This document shows, piece by piece, positions 5,601-14,278 of a DNA stretch of 14,852 nt. Source of the stretch: Nitrospiraceae bacterium UBA6905 (lineage in GTDB: Bacteria > Nitrospirota > Thermodesulfovibrionia > Thermodesulfovibrionales > UBA6898); NCBI GenBank assembly GCA_002451165.1, contig DKBH01000097.1:743-15594 (forward strand), in the 5' to 3' direction. Numbering within the stretch: position 1 is the first letter of the stretch; each line of letters begins with the position of its first letter. Under the pieces are notes generated by a model, which saw only the letters and a list, made by a program, of their open reading frames with translations, was not told where the DNA came from and ran no database searches. A program made the position numbers and the translations under genes.

Positions 5601-6665
5601 TTGGGCAAGCATTCAGAAACTGCATCGTTAAATCCCCGCTTAAATTCTTTGTGCCTTATTGTGTTCATTATGGGATTGATGAGATTATCCCCCGATATTG
5701 CATTCGCCCAGCACGAAATAGCCCCTGAAACCTGGATCGAAATGAGAAAAATGACTCGGCACAAGGGCCCTAATCCTAGGATTGAAGAAGATGTGGCAGC
5801 ACTTGCCGGACCAGATGCAAAAAGTGCAGGGCCCAGATTAATTGACCGAGGTCCGGAAGCCCTACCGGTTATTCATAACGCTCTCATATCAGATGACGTC
5901 ACACTGAGTCATGCCCAAGTCCTGCTTCAGATTATTGGTTCAATTGGTGATGAAAGCTCGGTGTCGGTTGTCCTTGATTTTCTTAAACGTAATACAAACA
6001 GTCCTCTGCGGCGGGATGCTCTCTTGGTTCTGGCTCATCTTCCCGCTACTGAGGAAGCTGCTGCTTTTGTTATTGAGTTGGCCAACAACACTAATGAGAA
6101 ATGGCATACATACCGTATGGCATTCACATGGTTTGGTTTTCACCGTGACCAGCGAGGCCGCCCTTACTCCCAAGCACTCCTCGCTGACCCTGATCCTGAA
6201 AAAAGAGCAGCCGCTTTATTTGTGCTTGCTCGCCTGGGGGACAAATCAGCCCTTACCCCACTCAGTCAACTTCTTACTGCCCCCCCGGCCAATTCACGCG
6301 ATACCCTCCTGTATGCCCTGGCAGAGCTAACCACACCCGAGGAATTCCAACGCCTTGCCCCAACTTCTCTGGCCTGGAGCAACGGGTACAAAGAATCTCT
6401 GCTCTATACGCAATATGTTGCAGCTGGAGCGCATGAAAAAATCCCTTTATGCCTGAAGATGCTTCGTTCTCAGAGTGCAGAATATCGAAAACTTGCAGTC
6501 CGCTATCTCCTTGATAATGGCCATGCTAATGACCTGAGACCTTACGCCGCTATTGATCTTGAAGCTCCAGGGCGTGCAGCATTGATACGCAACGAAATAC
6601 GTAAGGCCGGTTGGCACATAATTGATACTGATGAAGAATTTACTATCAAGCAAGCTGCACCTTAA
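5601..6665 (+). CDS. Secreted HEAT-repeat protein
   Basis: This protein of up to 354 residues has a probable signal peptide: a weakly basic start, a hydrophobic run LCLIVFIMGLM at about residues 17-27, and a cleavage site AFA-Q near residue 36. The mature part has HEAT/PBS-like helical repeats, for example PLRRDALLVLAHLPATEEAAAFVIELAN and PEKRAAALFVLARLGDKSALTPLSQLL. It has no catalytic motif. Such solenoids bind proteins, and the signal places it in the periplasm or outside. The start is uncertain: TTG at 5601 keeps the signal peptide, while later ATG codons would cut into it; the frame is open back to 5583. It follows attC-like site 2 and precedes a weaker candidate. A 1.2-kb cassette with an exported protein would be large but not exceptional. 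Confidence 0.75.
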   Translation: MGKHSETASLNPRLNSLCLIVFIMGLMRLSPDIAFAQHEIAPETWIEMRKMTRHKGPNPRIEEDVAALAGPDAKSAGPRLIDRGPEALPVIHNALISDDVTLSHAQVLLQIIGSIGDESSVSVVLDFLKRNTNSPLRRDALLVLAHLPATEEAAAFVIELANNTNEKWHTYRMAFTWFGFHRDQRGRPYSQALLADPDPEKRAAALFVLARLGDKSALTPLSQLLTAPPANSRDTLLYALAELTTPEEFQRLAPTSLAWSNGYKESLLYTQYVAAGAHEKIPLCLKMLRSQSAEYRKLAVRYLLDNGHANDLRPYAAIDLEAPGRAALIRNEIRKAGWHIIDTDEEFTIKQAAP

Positions 6666-6728
6666 CCCTGTCGGAGTCATACCATGACAGCTTCTAATCA
6701 TGAAATTATGGTGATGTTATTACAGGGA
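6666..6728. repeat. Inverted repeat after the HEAT-repeat gene
   Basis: CCCTGT (6666-6671) pairs with ACAGGG (6723-6728). Inside, CATACCAT can pair with ATGGTGATG with one unpaired base. It starts directly after the stop codon. There is no T-run, so it is not a standard terminator; it may stabilise the mRNA end or be part of a larger recombination site. Confidence 0.35.
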
Positions 6729-6742
6729 AACATAGCAGCGGT

Positions 6743-6831
6743 GCTAACAAATACATTAACCAGCCGGCAAAAGCCCGGCGGCGGTGGAACGGCACGTTTC
6801 AGGTGGGCCGCTGGTGATGCCACCGTTAGTA
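6743..6831 (+). other. attC-like recombination site 3 (weak)
   Basis: Outer boxes TGCTAAC (6743-6749) and GTTAGTA (6825-6831) pair over CTAAC/GTTAG. An inner stem ACCAGC-(C)-GGC (6760-6769) pairs with GCCGCTGGT (6807-6815) over 9 bp, with one extrahelical C on the left arm. The spacers are 10 and 9 bases, longer than usual, and its arms differ from those of sites 1 and 2. The right flank repeat of the DUF2207 locus starts at this right box. Confidence 0.35.
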
Positions 6832-7068
6832 ATGGAGAATTGAAGATAATAGACAAATCATGTTGCACTGCAGGACATCTGCCTTGCCGTTCGTGCAACG
6901 GGAAGATTTTCTTACCAACTCCCGCCGCCTCCGCCGCCAAAACCGCCGCCGGACGAACCGCCGCCCCCGGAACCACTCCCCCGGGGTGAGGAATAGACAG
7001 CCGTCGACAGTGCTGACACCGCAGCATGGAAGGAACGATGGAAACCGGCCGGATTGAAAGTTCTCATA
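6824..7068. repeat. Right (intact) copy of the flank/3'-end repeat
   Basis: This copy contains both halves. Bases 6824-6917 match the copy at 4074-4210, and 6897-7068 match the copy at 2776-2946. The part shared by all three is about 21 bp (6897-6918 here), spanning the DUF2207 stop codon. A 7-bp inverted repeat, GTTGCAC (6862-6868) and GTGCAAC (6893-6899), lies just downstream of the gene and could act in mRNA 3'-end formation, though it has no T-run. Confidence 0.75.
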
Positions 7069-8639
7069 GCCCTGGATGATTGATACCAGTCCGGCTGCTC
7101 CTGATAGATGCCCTCGAAGGCCTTTGCCCAGTTGTCCGCAACGTCAAGCGCAAGTGCATAGGGAAAGAATGCAGAAAAGAGGTTCTGGTCTTTCATGCGG
7201 CTGAGCCGGTCCTTTTCCGCACGGTTCAGAAATTCCTGAAACCCGACGATCTGCATATACACAGCCGAGCCTGCCCTTGTCTTGGCCGGCATAAATTTCG
7301 CAAATCCGAGCACCGGCAGCCCTGTCAGGGCACCGACGATAAACGGTCTGACATCATCCAGCCGGTTTCCCGACAGCACAGCGAGGAGGATAACCGTGAC
7401 TGCTGTCAGAACTCCTCCGGCTACCAGGTAGGTTGTCCGCACCTTATCGGGACTGATGGTAAAGAACTTCTTTTGCACCAGTCCTTCGTAAAGTGTGCTT
7501 TTCAGCCCGGGGATGTTCCGGTAAAAGGTATTCTTCATCGCAGAAACTGTCGTGCCGGGCATGGATCCGAACAGATCCTGCATCAGCTGGCGCTCAAAGG
7601 ACGAGAGCGAAGCATCGGGTTCTTTCAGCTTCCTCAGATAGTAGTCTGTTGCATCAAAGATCAGCCCTTCTTTTTTGGTCTCTTCGATCCTGATATATCC
7701 GCGGACTGCAAGCCCCACGATCGTGGCCGTGATATCCCTCGGATCGAGATCTTCGTCAATCATGGCGCCGACCTCGGCGGGAGTAAGCAGTCGGTTATCA
7801 ATCCGTGGAGGTTCATATACGACCGTGACTGATTCTCGCACCCGGGGGTCGCGCCCGCGGCGCAGCCAGAGAACTATCATAAAAAAGGAGGAGAGGAGCG
7901 GCAGGAGAAAGACCCCGTTTTGTCCGAGGTTCAGCTTCCAGAGGAATTTCTTCAGCGTTGAAGGAGGAGTTACGATCCCCTTGTCCCATCCATAGGCTAT
8001 GGTGAACCCTTCGCCCGGCATGAAGCTCTTGTCCGCAAGGAATTCCATAGCAGCATCTCCCGCGATGAATCTGCATGCCGATTCCCGCGAGCCTTTGCTG
8101 CCAGTGTAGCACGACGCCCAATAATCTTTTGACCGCTGCCCTTCGAGGGAGACAAGGCACCCGGCCTTCTGTATGGAAGCGTTCCAGTCATTGCCGGTGA
8201 CGTTCCAGTACAGTTCGTCATGGTCGTCGAAGAAGAGAACAGCGTTCTGAACCCGATAGGTTATTTCATAGTTCTGGTGTCCTGAAACGAAGCGGGCTGC
8301 ATCGCCGATGCGGACCCTTATGATATCCCCGGTCCTTTGCACCTTATACTCCCTGACGTTATTGCTAACGTCCGTGACGGAAATAATTTCGATCGGTGTG
8401 GTGACCGCATCGCCGAAACTGTCTCGATAGATGCAGGGGATGTCGCGGTAAATACCGTGTCGCGGCCTATGGAACTCGACAAACAGCGTCTCCCTTACCA
8501 CGAGGGAAGAGTCCGGTTTTATGGTTATGGAGGCGGTGAAGTTATTGATCGTGAAGTCCTGCGCCCGCGTCGCACAAGGAATGAAGAGGTAGAGGCAGAG
8601 GCATAGGGCGAAAAAGAACCTGCGAATCGTCTGCCTCAC
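6912..8639 (-). CDS. DUF2207 domain membrane protein
   Basis: The 575-residue protein starts with GTG and has an N-terminal signal sequence (about 1-27). An extracytoplasmic beta-rich DUF2207 domain follows, with HGIYRDIP near residues 61-68 and ITYRV and LYWNVTGN further on. One membrane segment lies near 242-259, followed by a cytoplasmic domain and two further membrane segments near 404-423 and 432-450. The C-terminus is a Ser/Gly tail ending GGGFGGGGGGSW, a family hallmark. DUF2207 proteins accompany LemA in many bacteria; their role in the envelope is not defined. It lies 9 bases downstream of lemA in the same operon. Its last 51 codons are duplicated at 2790-2945. Confidence 0.93.
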   Translation of the reverse strand: MRQTIRRFFFALCLCLYLFIPCATRAQDFTINNFTASITIKPDSSLVVRETLFVEFHRPRHGIYRDIPCIYRDSFGDAVTTPIEIISVTDVSNNVREYKVQRTGDIIRVRIGDAARFVSGHQNYEITYRVQNAVLFFDDHDELYWNVTGNDWNASIQKAGCLVSLEGQRSKDYWASCYTGSKGSRESACRFIAGDAAMEFLADKSFMPGEGFTIAYGWDKGIVTPPSTLKKFLWKLNLGQNGVFLLPLLSSFFMIVLWLRRGRDPRVRESVTVVYEPPRIDNRLLTPAEVGAMIDEDLDPRDITATIVGLAVRGYIRIEETKKEGLIFDATDYYLRKLKEPDASLSSFERQLMQDLFGSMPGTTVSAMKNTFYRNIPGLKSTLYEGLVQKKFFTISPDKVRTTYLVAGGVLTAVTVILLAVLSGNRLDDVRPFIVGALTGLPVLGFAKFMPAKTRAGSAVYMQIVGFQEFLNRAEKDRLSRMKDQNLFSAFFPYALALDVADNWAKAFEGIYQEQPDWYQSSRAMRTFNPAGFHRSFHAAVSALSTAVYSSPRGSGSGGGGSSGGGFGGGGGGSW

Positions 8640-8648
8640 AGTAGATCC

Positions 8649-9224
8649 CTATGAAAAGCTGACCTTCACCGGCTTTCTCTCGACGCCCGCTTCTTCGAGC
8701 TCAAAAAACTCCGATTTTTCGAAGCGGAACTGGCCTGCAACAATATTGGACGGGAAGGTTTCAGTCATGATGTTGTAATCCCGTACGACGGCGTTGTAAT
8801 AGCGGCGAGCGTATTCGATGTTGTCTTCGAGTCCCTTCAGCTGCTGCTGCAGCTGCATGAAGTTCTCATTGGCCCGCAGTTGCGGGTAGGCTTCAGCAAC
8901 GGCGAAAAGACTTTTCAGGGTCTCGGTGAACATATTCTCGGCCTTGGCCTTGTCCGCAGGTGACGATGCCTTCATGGCAGCGGCTCGTGCCATGGTTACA
9001 TTCTCGAACACGGACTTTTCGTGTCCGGCGTATCCTTTTACGGTCTCGACAAGGTTCGGCACCAGGTCATACCGTTTTTTCAGCTGCACGTCAATGTCCG
9101 ACCAGGATGATGCGACCGTTGTCCTGAGGCGCACCAGCCGGTTATAGATCAGGATTCCTGCAACAATGATCAGCACTACGATGGCGATAATCGCTACGAG
9201 TACGAGGCCGATGATGGTTACCAT
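8649..9224 (-). CDS. lemA: LemA family protein
   Basis: This 191-residue protein has one N-terminal membrane helix (about residues 4-27) and the LemA helical domain. Diagnostic segments are YNRLVRLR, SWSDIDVQLKKRYDLVPNLVETVKGYAGHE, LFAVAEAYPQLRANENFMQLQQQLKGLEDNIEYARRYYNAVVRDYN, and FPSNIVAGQF. The length is normal. The ATG at 9224 follows a strong AGGAGG at good spacing. It is the first gene of the lemA-DUF2207 pair, divergent from the CoA-transferase gene. LemA proteins are anchored in the membrane with the domain outside or in the periplasm; their biochemical role is not settled. Confidence 0.97.
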   Translation of the reverse strand: MVTIIGLVLVAIIAIVVLIIVAGILIYNRLVRLRTTVASSWSDIDVQLKKRYDLVPNLVETVKGYAGHEKSVFENVTMARAAAMKASSPADKAKAENMFTETLKSLFAVAEAYPQLRANENFMQLQQQLKGLEDNIEYARRYYNAVVRDYNIMTETFPSNIVAGQFRFEKSEFFELEEAGVERKPVKVSFS

Positions 9225-9302
9225 GGTTCCTCCTGCAATACGAAGTTATAAAACTATAGCAGAAGACCCTGCCGATGATAAACAAAAAAGCACGGAATGA
9301 AT

Positions 9303-9331
9303 GTGACCGGACCGCATGCATCTGATATACT
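9303..9331 (+). promoter_or_regulatory. Weak promoter candidate for the CoA-transferase gene
   Basis: TATACT at 9326-9331 is preceded at 17 bases by GTGACC (9303-9308), which matches four of six positions of TTGACA. It lies in the divergent region shared with lemA, upstream of the AGAAGGAG ribosome binding site at 9337-9344. Confidence 0.3.
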
Positions 9332-9355
9332 GATGCAGAAGGAGTGTGACGGCAT

Positions 9356-11254
9356 GTGACCAATGACGACAATGATAGAGCGTTGCAGGAGTGGCGCAGC
9401 ATCCATCCGGAAAAATTCGCTCACCTGGATCGTATCTTCAGCCGCATTCACCCCGGCGACCGGATCTTTATCGGCACAGGCTGCGGCGAACCGCAATTCC
9501 TTGTCCGGGAGCTTACCGCGTACGTCCAGACGCATCCGAAGGCATTCGTCGATGCCGAGGTGCTCCAGGTATGGAATCTCGGGGTCAATTCCTACGCCGA
9601 GGAACAGTACCGGGAGAATTTTCGCTTCAATTCTTTTTTCATCGGCACGACGGCGCGGGCTGCAGTGAATGAAGGCCTTGCAGATTATACGCCCATATTT
9701 CTCTCCGCCGTTCCCGAACTGTTCTACAAGAAACGCGTACCCATTGACGTCGCGCTTGTCCAGACGTCCGTTCCCGATACGCATGGCTATGTGAGTCTCG
9801 GCATCAGCGTCGACATCGTCAAAGCCGCGGTCGAAAGCGCCGCGATCGTGATCGCCCAGGCCAATCGCCGCATGCCGCGGGTGCATGGAGATACCTTTAT
9901 CCCGCTCAGCAGCATCGACTTTGTCGTCCCGCACGAAGAGCCGCTCCTGGAGTATGAGGCCAGCATATCCGATGACATTGCAGAAAAGATCGGAAAATAT
10001 GTTGCGCGCATCGTACAGGACGGTGATACGATCCAGGTGGGATACGGCAGCATACCGAATGCGATCCTTGCGCATCTCCGCGGAAAGAAAGATCTCGGGG
10101 TTCATACCGAACTGCTGTCCGACGGCATTGTGGAGCTCATGAAGGCGGGTGTCGTCACGAATGCGCGCAAGGACCTGAACCGTGACAAGACAGTTGCGGC
10201 CTTCTGTATGGGAAAGGCCGCTACCTATGCCTTTATTCATGACAACCCGAGCATTGAATTCAGGCCGGTGAGCTATACCAACAATCCCCTCACCATAGCC
10301 AGGAACAGGCGTGCAACGGCCATCAACAGCGCCCTCGAGATCGATCTGAGCGGTCAGGCGACGGCTGAGTCCCTGGGGAAATATTTTTTCAGCGGGATCG
10401 GGGGGCAGGCGGATTTCATGCGGGGCGCCATGCTCTCCCAGGGTGGGAAGACCATCCTTGCCCTGCAGTCGACGGCTGAACACGAGACGGTCTCCCGGAT
10501 TGTGCCGGTCCTTAAAGAAGGGGCGGGGGTCACGCTTACGCGGGGCGACCTGCACTATGTGGTTTCGGAATACGGCATTGCCTATCTGCACGGCAAGAAC
10601 GTGCGGGAACGCGCCATGGACCTCATCGCCATCGCGCATCCCAGGTTCAGAGACTGGCTCATAGAAGAGGCGAAGAAGCTCAACCTCATCTATAAAGATC
10701 AGGCGTTCATACCGGGGAAACGGGGCGAGTATCCCGAGGGGCTGGAGACGAACAGGACGACCAAGGCGGGCGTAAAAATATTTCTGCGGCCGGTCAGGCT
10801 GAGCGACGAGCCCCTGCTCAAGGACTTCTTTTACTCGCTGTCTTCCGACAGCATGTATCAACGATTCATTGCGACACGTACGTCCATGCAGCATGAGCAG
10901 CTCCAGAAGTACGTGGTCATCGACTATACGCGGGAGATGGTGATCCTCGCGATCCTGGAAGAGAACGGCAATGAAGCAATCGTCGGCATGGGACAGTATT
11001 TCATCGATGAGGAGACGCATACGGCCGAGGTGGCCTTTGTAGTGCGCGACGACCACCAGGGCGAGGGGATCGGCGCGGAGCTGATCCGGTACCTGACGGT
11101 CTTGGCGAAGCGCAGCGGCCTGCATGGATTTGTCGCCGAGGTGCTGATGGACAATAAGCCGATGCTCCAGCTCTTCGAAAATATGGGATTTAACATTGAA
11201 CGAAGGGCCGAGGCCGGCGTGTATGAACTGAAGATGTCCTTCCGGGAGGGGTAA
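9356..11254 (+). CDS. Acetyl-CoA hydrolase/transferase fused to GNAT acetyltransferase
   Basis: The 632-residue protein combines a class I CoA-transferase of the acetyl-CoA hydrolase/transferase type (about 1-430) with a C-terminal GNAT domain (about 475-632). CoA-transferase signs are IGTGCGEPQFLV near the start, VGYGSIPNAIL, the catalytic Glu252 in HTELLSDG, and IGGQADFMRGA. GNAT signs are AEVAFVVRDDHQGEGIG, the acetyl-CoA-binding loop, and LMDNKPMLQLFENMGF. It probably moves CoA between acetate and another acyl-CoA, or hydrolyses acetyl-CoA, while the GNAT part may acetylate a protein or small molecule. The GTG start at 9356 follows AGAAGGAG at 11 bases. This fusion is known in some Deltaproteobacteria and related groups. 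It converges on a CrbS-like kinase, which fits acetate metabolism. Confidence 0.93.
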   Translation: MTNDDNDRALQEWRSIHPEKFAHLDRIFSRIHPGDRIFIGTGCGEPQFLVRELTAYVQTHPKAFVDAEVLQVWNLGVNSYAEEQYRENFRFNSFFIGTTARAAVNEGLADYTPIFLSAVPELFYKKRVPIDVALVQTSVPDTHGYVSLGISVDIVKAAVESAAIVIAQANRRMPRVHGDTFIPLSSIDFVVPHEEPLLEYEASISDDIAEKIGKYVARIVQDGDTIQVGYGSIPNAILAHLRGKKDLGVHTELLSDGIVELMKAGVVTNARKDLNRDKTVAAFCMGKAATYAFIHDNPSIEFRPVSYTNNPLTIARNRRATAINSALEIDLSGQATAESLGKYFFSGIGGQADFMRGAMLSQGGKTILALQSTAEHETVSRIVPVLKEGAGVTLTRGDLHYVVSEYGIAYLHGKNVRERAMDLIAIAHPRFRDWLIEEAKKLNLIYKDQAFIPGKRGEYPEGLETNRTTKAGVKIFLRPVRLSDEPLLKDFFYSLSSDSMYQRFIATRTSMQHEQLQKYVVIDYTREMVILAILEENGNEAIVGMGQYFIDEETHTAEVAFVVRDDHQGEGIGAELIRYLTVLAKRSGLHGFVAEVLMDNKPMLQLFENMGFNIERRAEAGVYELKMSFREG

Positions 11255-11333
11255 GGGGCGCCTGTCGCGGCACCAGCGGCGTTGACCTCATTCCCGTTGC
11301 TGGTCGATCAGCAGTTGGTGCCGATGCAGGAGA

Positions 11334-14069
11334 CTACGTTTGAGAAGCCTCCTGGTTCTTGGGAAGCATGATGATGAATGTTGCGCCCTCGCCGGGCGCA
11401 CTCTGCACGAAGATGCGGCCACGGTGATATTCCACGATCCGTTTGCATATGGAGAGGCCGAGGCCCGTACCATGAGGTTTTCCCGTACGTTGGTTCGTGA
11501 TCTGATGGAACTTCTCGAATATTCGTTCCTGTTCTTCCAGGGGGATGCCGGGGCCATTGTCAGCGACTTCGATACGGACCTGCCGTCCTTCGTCGCGAAG
11601 GCGGATCTCGACATGCGGATGATCACCCGAGTATTTTATCGCGTTGGTGACGAGATTGATGATCACCTGCATGATGCGGTCCCGGTCAGCCACTATCATA
11701 ACGGGGGCCTCCGGCAACTGCTCAATAACCTGTGCTGATGTCGACTGGGCGAGCTGGCCGGAAGACCGCAGAGACTCGCGAATAACCTTCACCAGATCCA
11801 CGTCTTCGAGCATCCAGCTCGTGGTGCCTGACTCCAGCTTGGTAAAATCAAGTATCTCGTTGACGAGGCGCGTCAGGCGTTCCGCCTCTGCGACGAGGAT
11901 ATTCAGGAGCTCCCTGCGCTTCTCCCGGTCCATATCGATGTCGTCACAGAGGATCTCCGAGAAGGCGCGGATCGATGTCAGGGGCGTCCGCAGTTCATGG
12001 CTCACGGTGGAAATGAATTCATCCTTCAGCCGGTCCAGCTCCTTGAGGCGTTCATTGGTCCGCTGCAGTTCCTGTGTCGCTGCTTCCAGCTCCCGTGACT
12101 TTTCCTCCAGGCGGTGGCTGTATTCGATCACCTGCGAGGTTTCGTCGAGGACGCGCATGAGCGTGTCGATGCTCACATCCTCCCCTTCCACGACCGTCGA
12201 GATCATTACCCGTGCCGATGCCGCGCCGATGGCCCCAGACAGCTCACGCTCGACAAATTCCACAAAGGCAGCGTCAGCCTCCTCAATGCTGCTCAGACTG
12301 ATGCGATGCTGACGTTCATACCGCTCGAGCGCACGGTCACAACTCTCCTGACCGAGGAGGCGGACGAGGAGGCCGGTGAGTTCGCTGACCCGTGCAGTAC
12401 CTCCCCAGACCGGAGAGCCCCGCAGCATGGGGCTCTGCTTGAAGACATCCACGAAGAGTTTTGCCTGGATCTTTTCCTGCACGCTCTGCTGGCCGAGCAG
12501 CGATACCACCACCAGAACCCCGGTATTAGCGAGCAGGCTCCAAAAGACCGAATGCGAGATCGGATCGAAGACCTCGATATTGAAAAGATGGTACGGCCTG
12601 AGGGCGGCAACGCCGAAAAGGCCTTCGTCGATGAACGAGACAGGTATCCAGCCGGCTATGGCGAGTGACGGAAAGATGAGCGTGTACATCCATAGGGCGA
12701 ATCCGATGGAGAGACCCCACACGGCTCCTTGGCGGCTTGCCCCTTTCCAGAAGAGCCCGAGCAGAAAGGGCGGGGCGAACTGCGCGACTGCGGCGAACGA
12801 GATGAGGCCTATCGAGACAAGGGCATAGGCTTCGCCGATGAAGCGGAAGTACAGATAGCCCAGGAGGAGAACCAGCAGAATGCTCAGGCGGCGCGTATTA
12901 AGGAGGAGCCTGCTCAGGTTTTCGTGTTGCAGCGCCTTAATGCGGAGGAGAACGGGAACGACGAGATCGTTCGATACCATCGTGGAGAGCGCGATCGTTT
13001 CCACGATCACCATGCCGGTGGCGGCTGACAACCCGCCGATATACACGAACAGGGCAAGGAACTTCTCCCCGTAGGTGAGCGGCAGTGTGAGCACGAAGAT
13101 ATCCGCATCTACGTTGCTCCCATAAAAGGTGATTTTCCCAGCCAGGGCAATAGGTACCACGAAAAGGTTGATGGCGAACATGTAGAGCGGGAAGAGCCAT
13201 GATGCCTTCTTGACATGCTCCTCATTAACGTTCTCCACCACGAGGACCTGGAACTGCCGCGGCAGGAACATGACGGCGAAGACGGAGATCAAGGTGAGGA
13301 CGAACCAGGATGAATAGCTTTCGAGCGAGCTCTTCATGTGCGTCAGCATGGACATGGGCGCTGAGTCTGCTGCAAGGGAGAAGATGTCGCCCGGTTTCTC
13401 AAACAGGACGAAGACCACATAATAACCGACGGCGAGGAACGCCAGAAGTTTCACCAAAGACTCGAAGGCTATGGCGGCGACCATGCCTTCGTGGCGCTCA
13501 GTTGCATCGAGGTGACGCGTACCGAAGAGGATCGAAAAGAGCGCCATGATGATGGCCACGTAGAGCGCGGTATCGCTCCATATGGTGATATCGACGGACT
13601 TCGGGACCTGTTCCAGCGCAGGATACAGGTGGAGAACATTGAAGGTGCTGGATACCGCCTTGAGCTGCAGCGATATGTAGGGGATGATGCCGGCAACGGC
13701 GATAACGGTTACCAGGCCGCCGATGAATGCGCTTTTGCCGAAGCGGGAGGCGAGAAAGTCCGCAATGCTCGTGATCCGGTAGGTCTTGCTGATGCGGATG
13801 ATCTTCCGGAGGAGAAACCACCAGACCGCCGCGATAAGGGTCGGGCCGAGATAGATCGGCAGAAACCCGACACCGGAGACGGCAGCGCGCCCCACGCTGC
13901 CGTAAAACGTCCAGGTTGTGCAGTACACGGCGATCGAAAGGGCGTAGATGTATGGATTGCTGATGATGGAGTTGCCGGTATCCGCACGCTTGTCTCCCAG
14001 GTAGGCGATGCCGAACAGGATACCAAGGTATCCGAAGGACGTAACCAGTATCATCCATTCAGAAAGCAA
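11334..14069 (-). CDS. Sodium/solute symporter-sensor histidine kinase (CrbS-like)
   Basis: This 911-residue protein joins a sodium:solute symporter (SLC5/SSS) domain of about 13 membrane helices (about 1-490) to a cytoplasmic kinase. A STAC-like helical segment (about 560-640), a coiled coil (about 640-685), HisKA and HATPase_c follow. His691 in SHELRTPL is the phosphorylation site. The N box NLVTNAIKYS starts at 805, and DNGPGIP and GTGLGLSI form the G boxes. It resembles CrbS, which senses acetate-linked flux and controls acetyl-CoA synthetase genes, but it lacks an obvious PAS domain and no response regulator is in the window. The start is probably TTG at 14069, giving the family-like LSEWMILVTSFGYLGILF; ATG at 14054 is the alternative. 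It lies 209 bases downstream of the small membrane gene. Confidence 0.92.
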   Translation of the reverse strand: MLSEWMILVTSFGYLGILFGIAYLGDKRADTGNSIISNPYIYALSIAVYCTTWTFYGSVGRAAVSGVGFLPIYLGPTLIAAVWWFLLRKIIRISKTYRITSIADFLASRFGKSAFIGGLVTVIAVAGIIPYISLQLKAVSSTFNVLHLYPALEQVPKSVDITIWSDTALYVAIIMALFSILFGTRHLDATERHEGMVAAIAFESLVKLLAFLAVGYYVVFVLFEKPGDIFSLAADSAPMSMLTHMKSSLESYSSWFVLTLISVFAVMFLPRQFQVLVVENVNEEHVKKASWLFPLYMFAINLFVVPIALAGKITFYGSNVDADIFVLTLPLTYGEKFLALFVYIGGLSAATGMVIVETIALSTMVSNDLVVPVLLRIKALQHENLSRLLLNTRRLSILLVLLLGYLYFRFIGEAYALVSIGLISFAAVAQFAPPFLLGLFWKGASRQGAVWGLSIGFALWMYTLIFPSLAIAGWIPVSFIDEGLFGVAALRPYHLFNIEVFDPISHSVFWSLLANTGVLVVVSLLGQQSVQEKIQAKLFVDVFKQSPMLRGSPVWGGTARVSELTGLLVRLLGQESCDRALERYERQHRISLSSIEEADAAFVEFVERELSGAIGAASARVMISTVVEGEDVSIDTLMRVLDETSQVIEYSHRLEEKSRELEAATQELQRTNERLKELDRLKDEFISTVSHELRTPLTSIRAFSEILCDDIDMDREKRRELLNILVAEAERLTRLVNEILDFTKLESGTTSWMLEDVDLVKVIRESLRSSGQLAQSTSAQVIEQLPEAPVMIVADRDRIMQVIINLVTNAIKYSGDHPHVEIRLRDEGRQVRIEVADNGPGIPLEEQERIFEKFHQITNQRTGKPHGTGLGLSICKRIVEYHRGRIFVQSAPGEGATFIIMLPKNQEASQT

Positions 14070-14278
14070 GCTACACCGCTTCCGAGAAGCTGCTCGTGAG
14101 CACCCGCATGAAGGAGTTAGTCAGCATGCCGGGCCTTCAGGGGGCAGCATAGGGTTGTTGATCTGTATCATGCGTAGTCTGCAGCCGCAAAGCTTGTTCT
14201 CCCGATGTTGCGAGACCGGCGCGATGACGTAATCCGCTGTGGTGCGCTGCCCTCTCCTCCGCTGCCGGCTGGACGGAT

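Noticed and set aside
7080..7832. 250-residue plus-strand open frame
   Set aside because: It is antisense to the DUF2207 gene, whose signal peptide, membrane segments and C-terminus are clear.
9254..11125. 623-residue open frame on the minus strand
   Set aside because: It lies antisense to the CoA-transferase-GNAT gene, has no family motif, and reflects codon bias of the real gene.
11255..11333. Terminator between the convergent CoA-transferase and kinase genes
   Set aside because: Only a 6-bp pair ACCAGC/GCTGGT with a long loop and no T-run is present.
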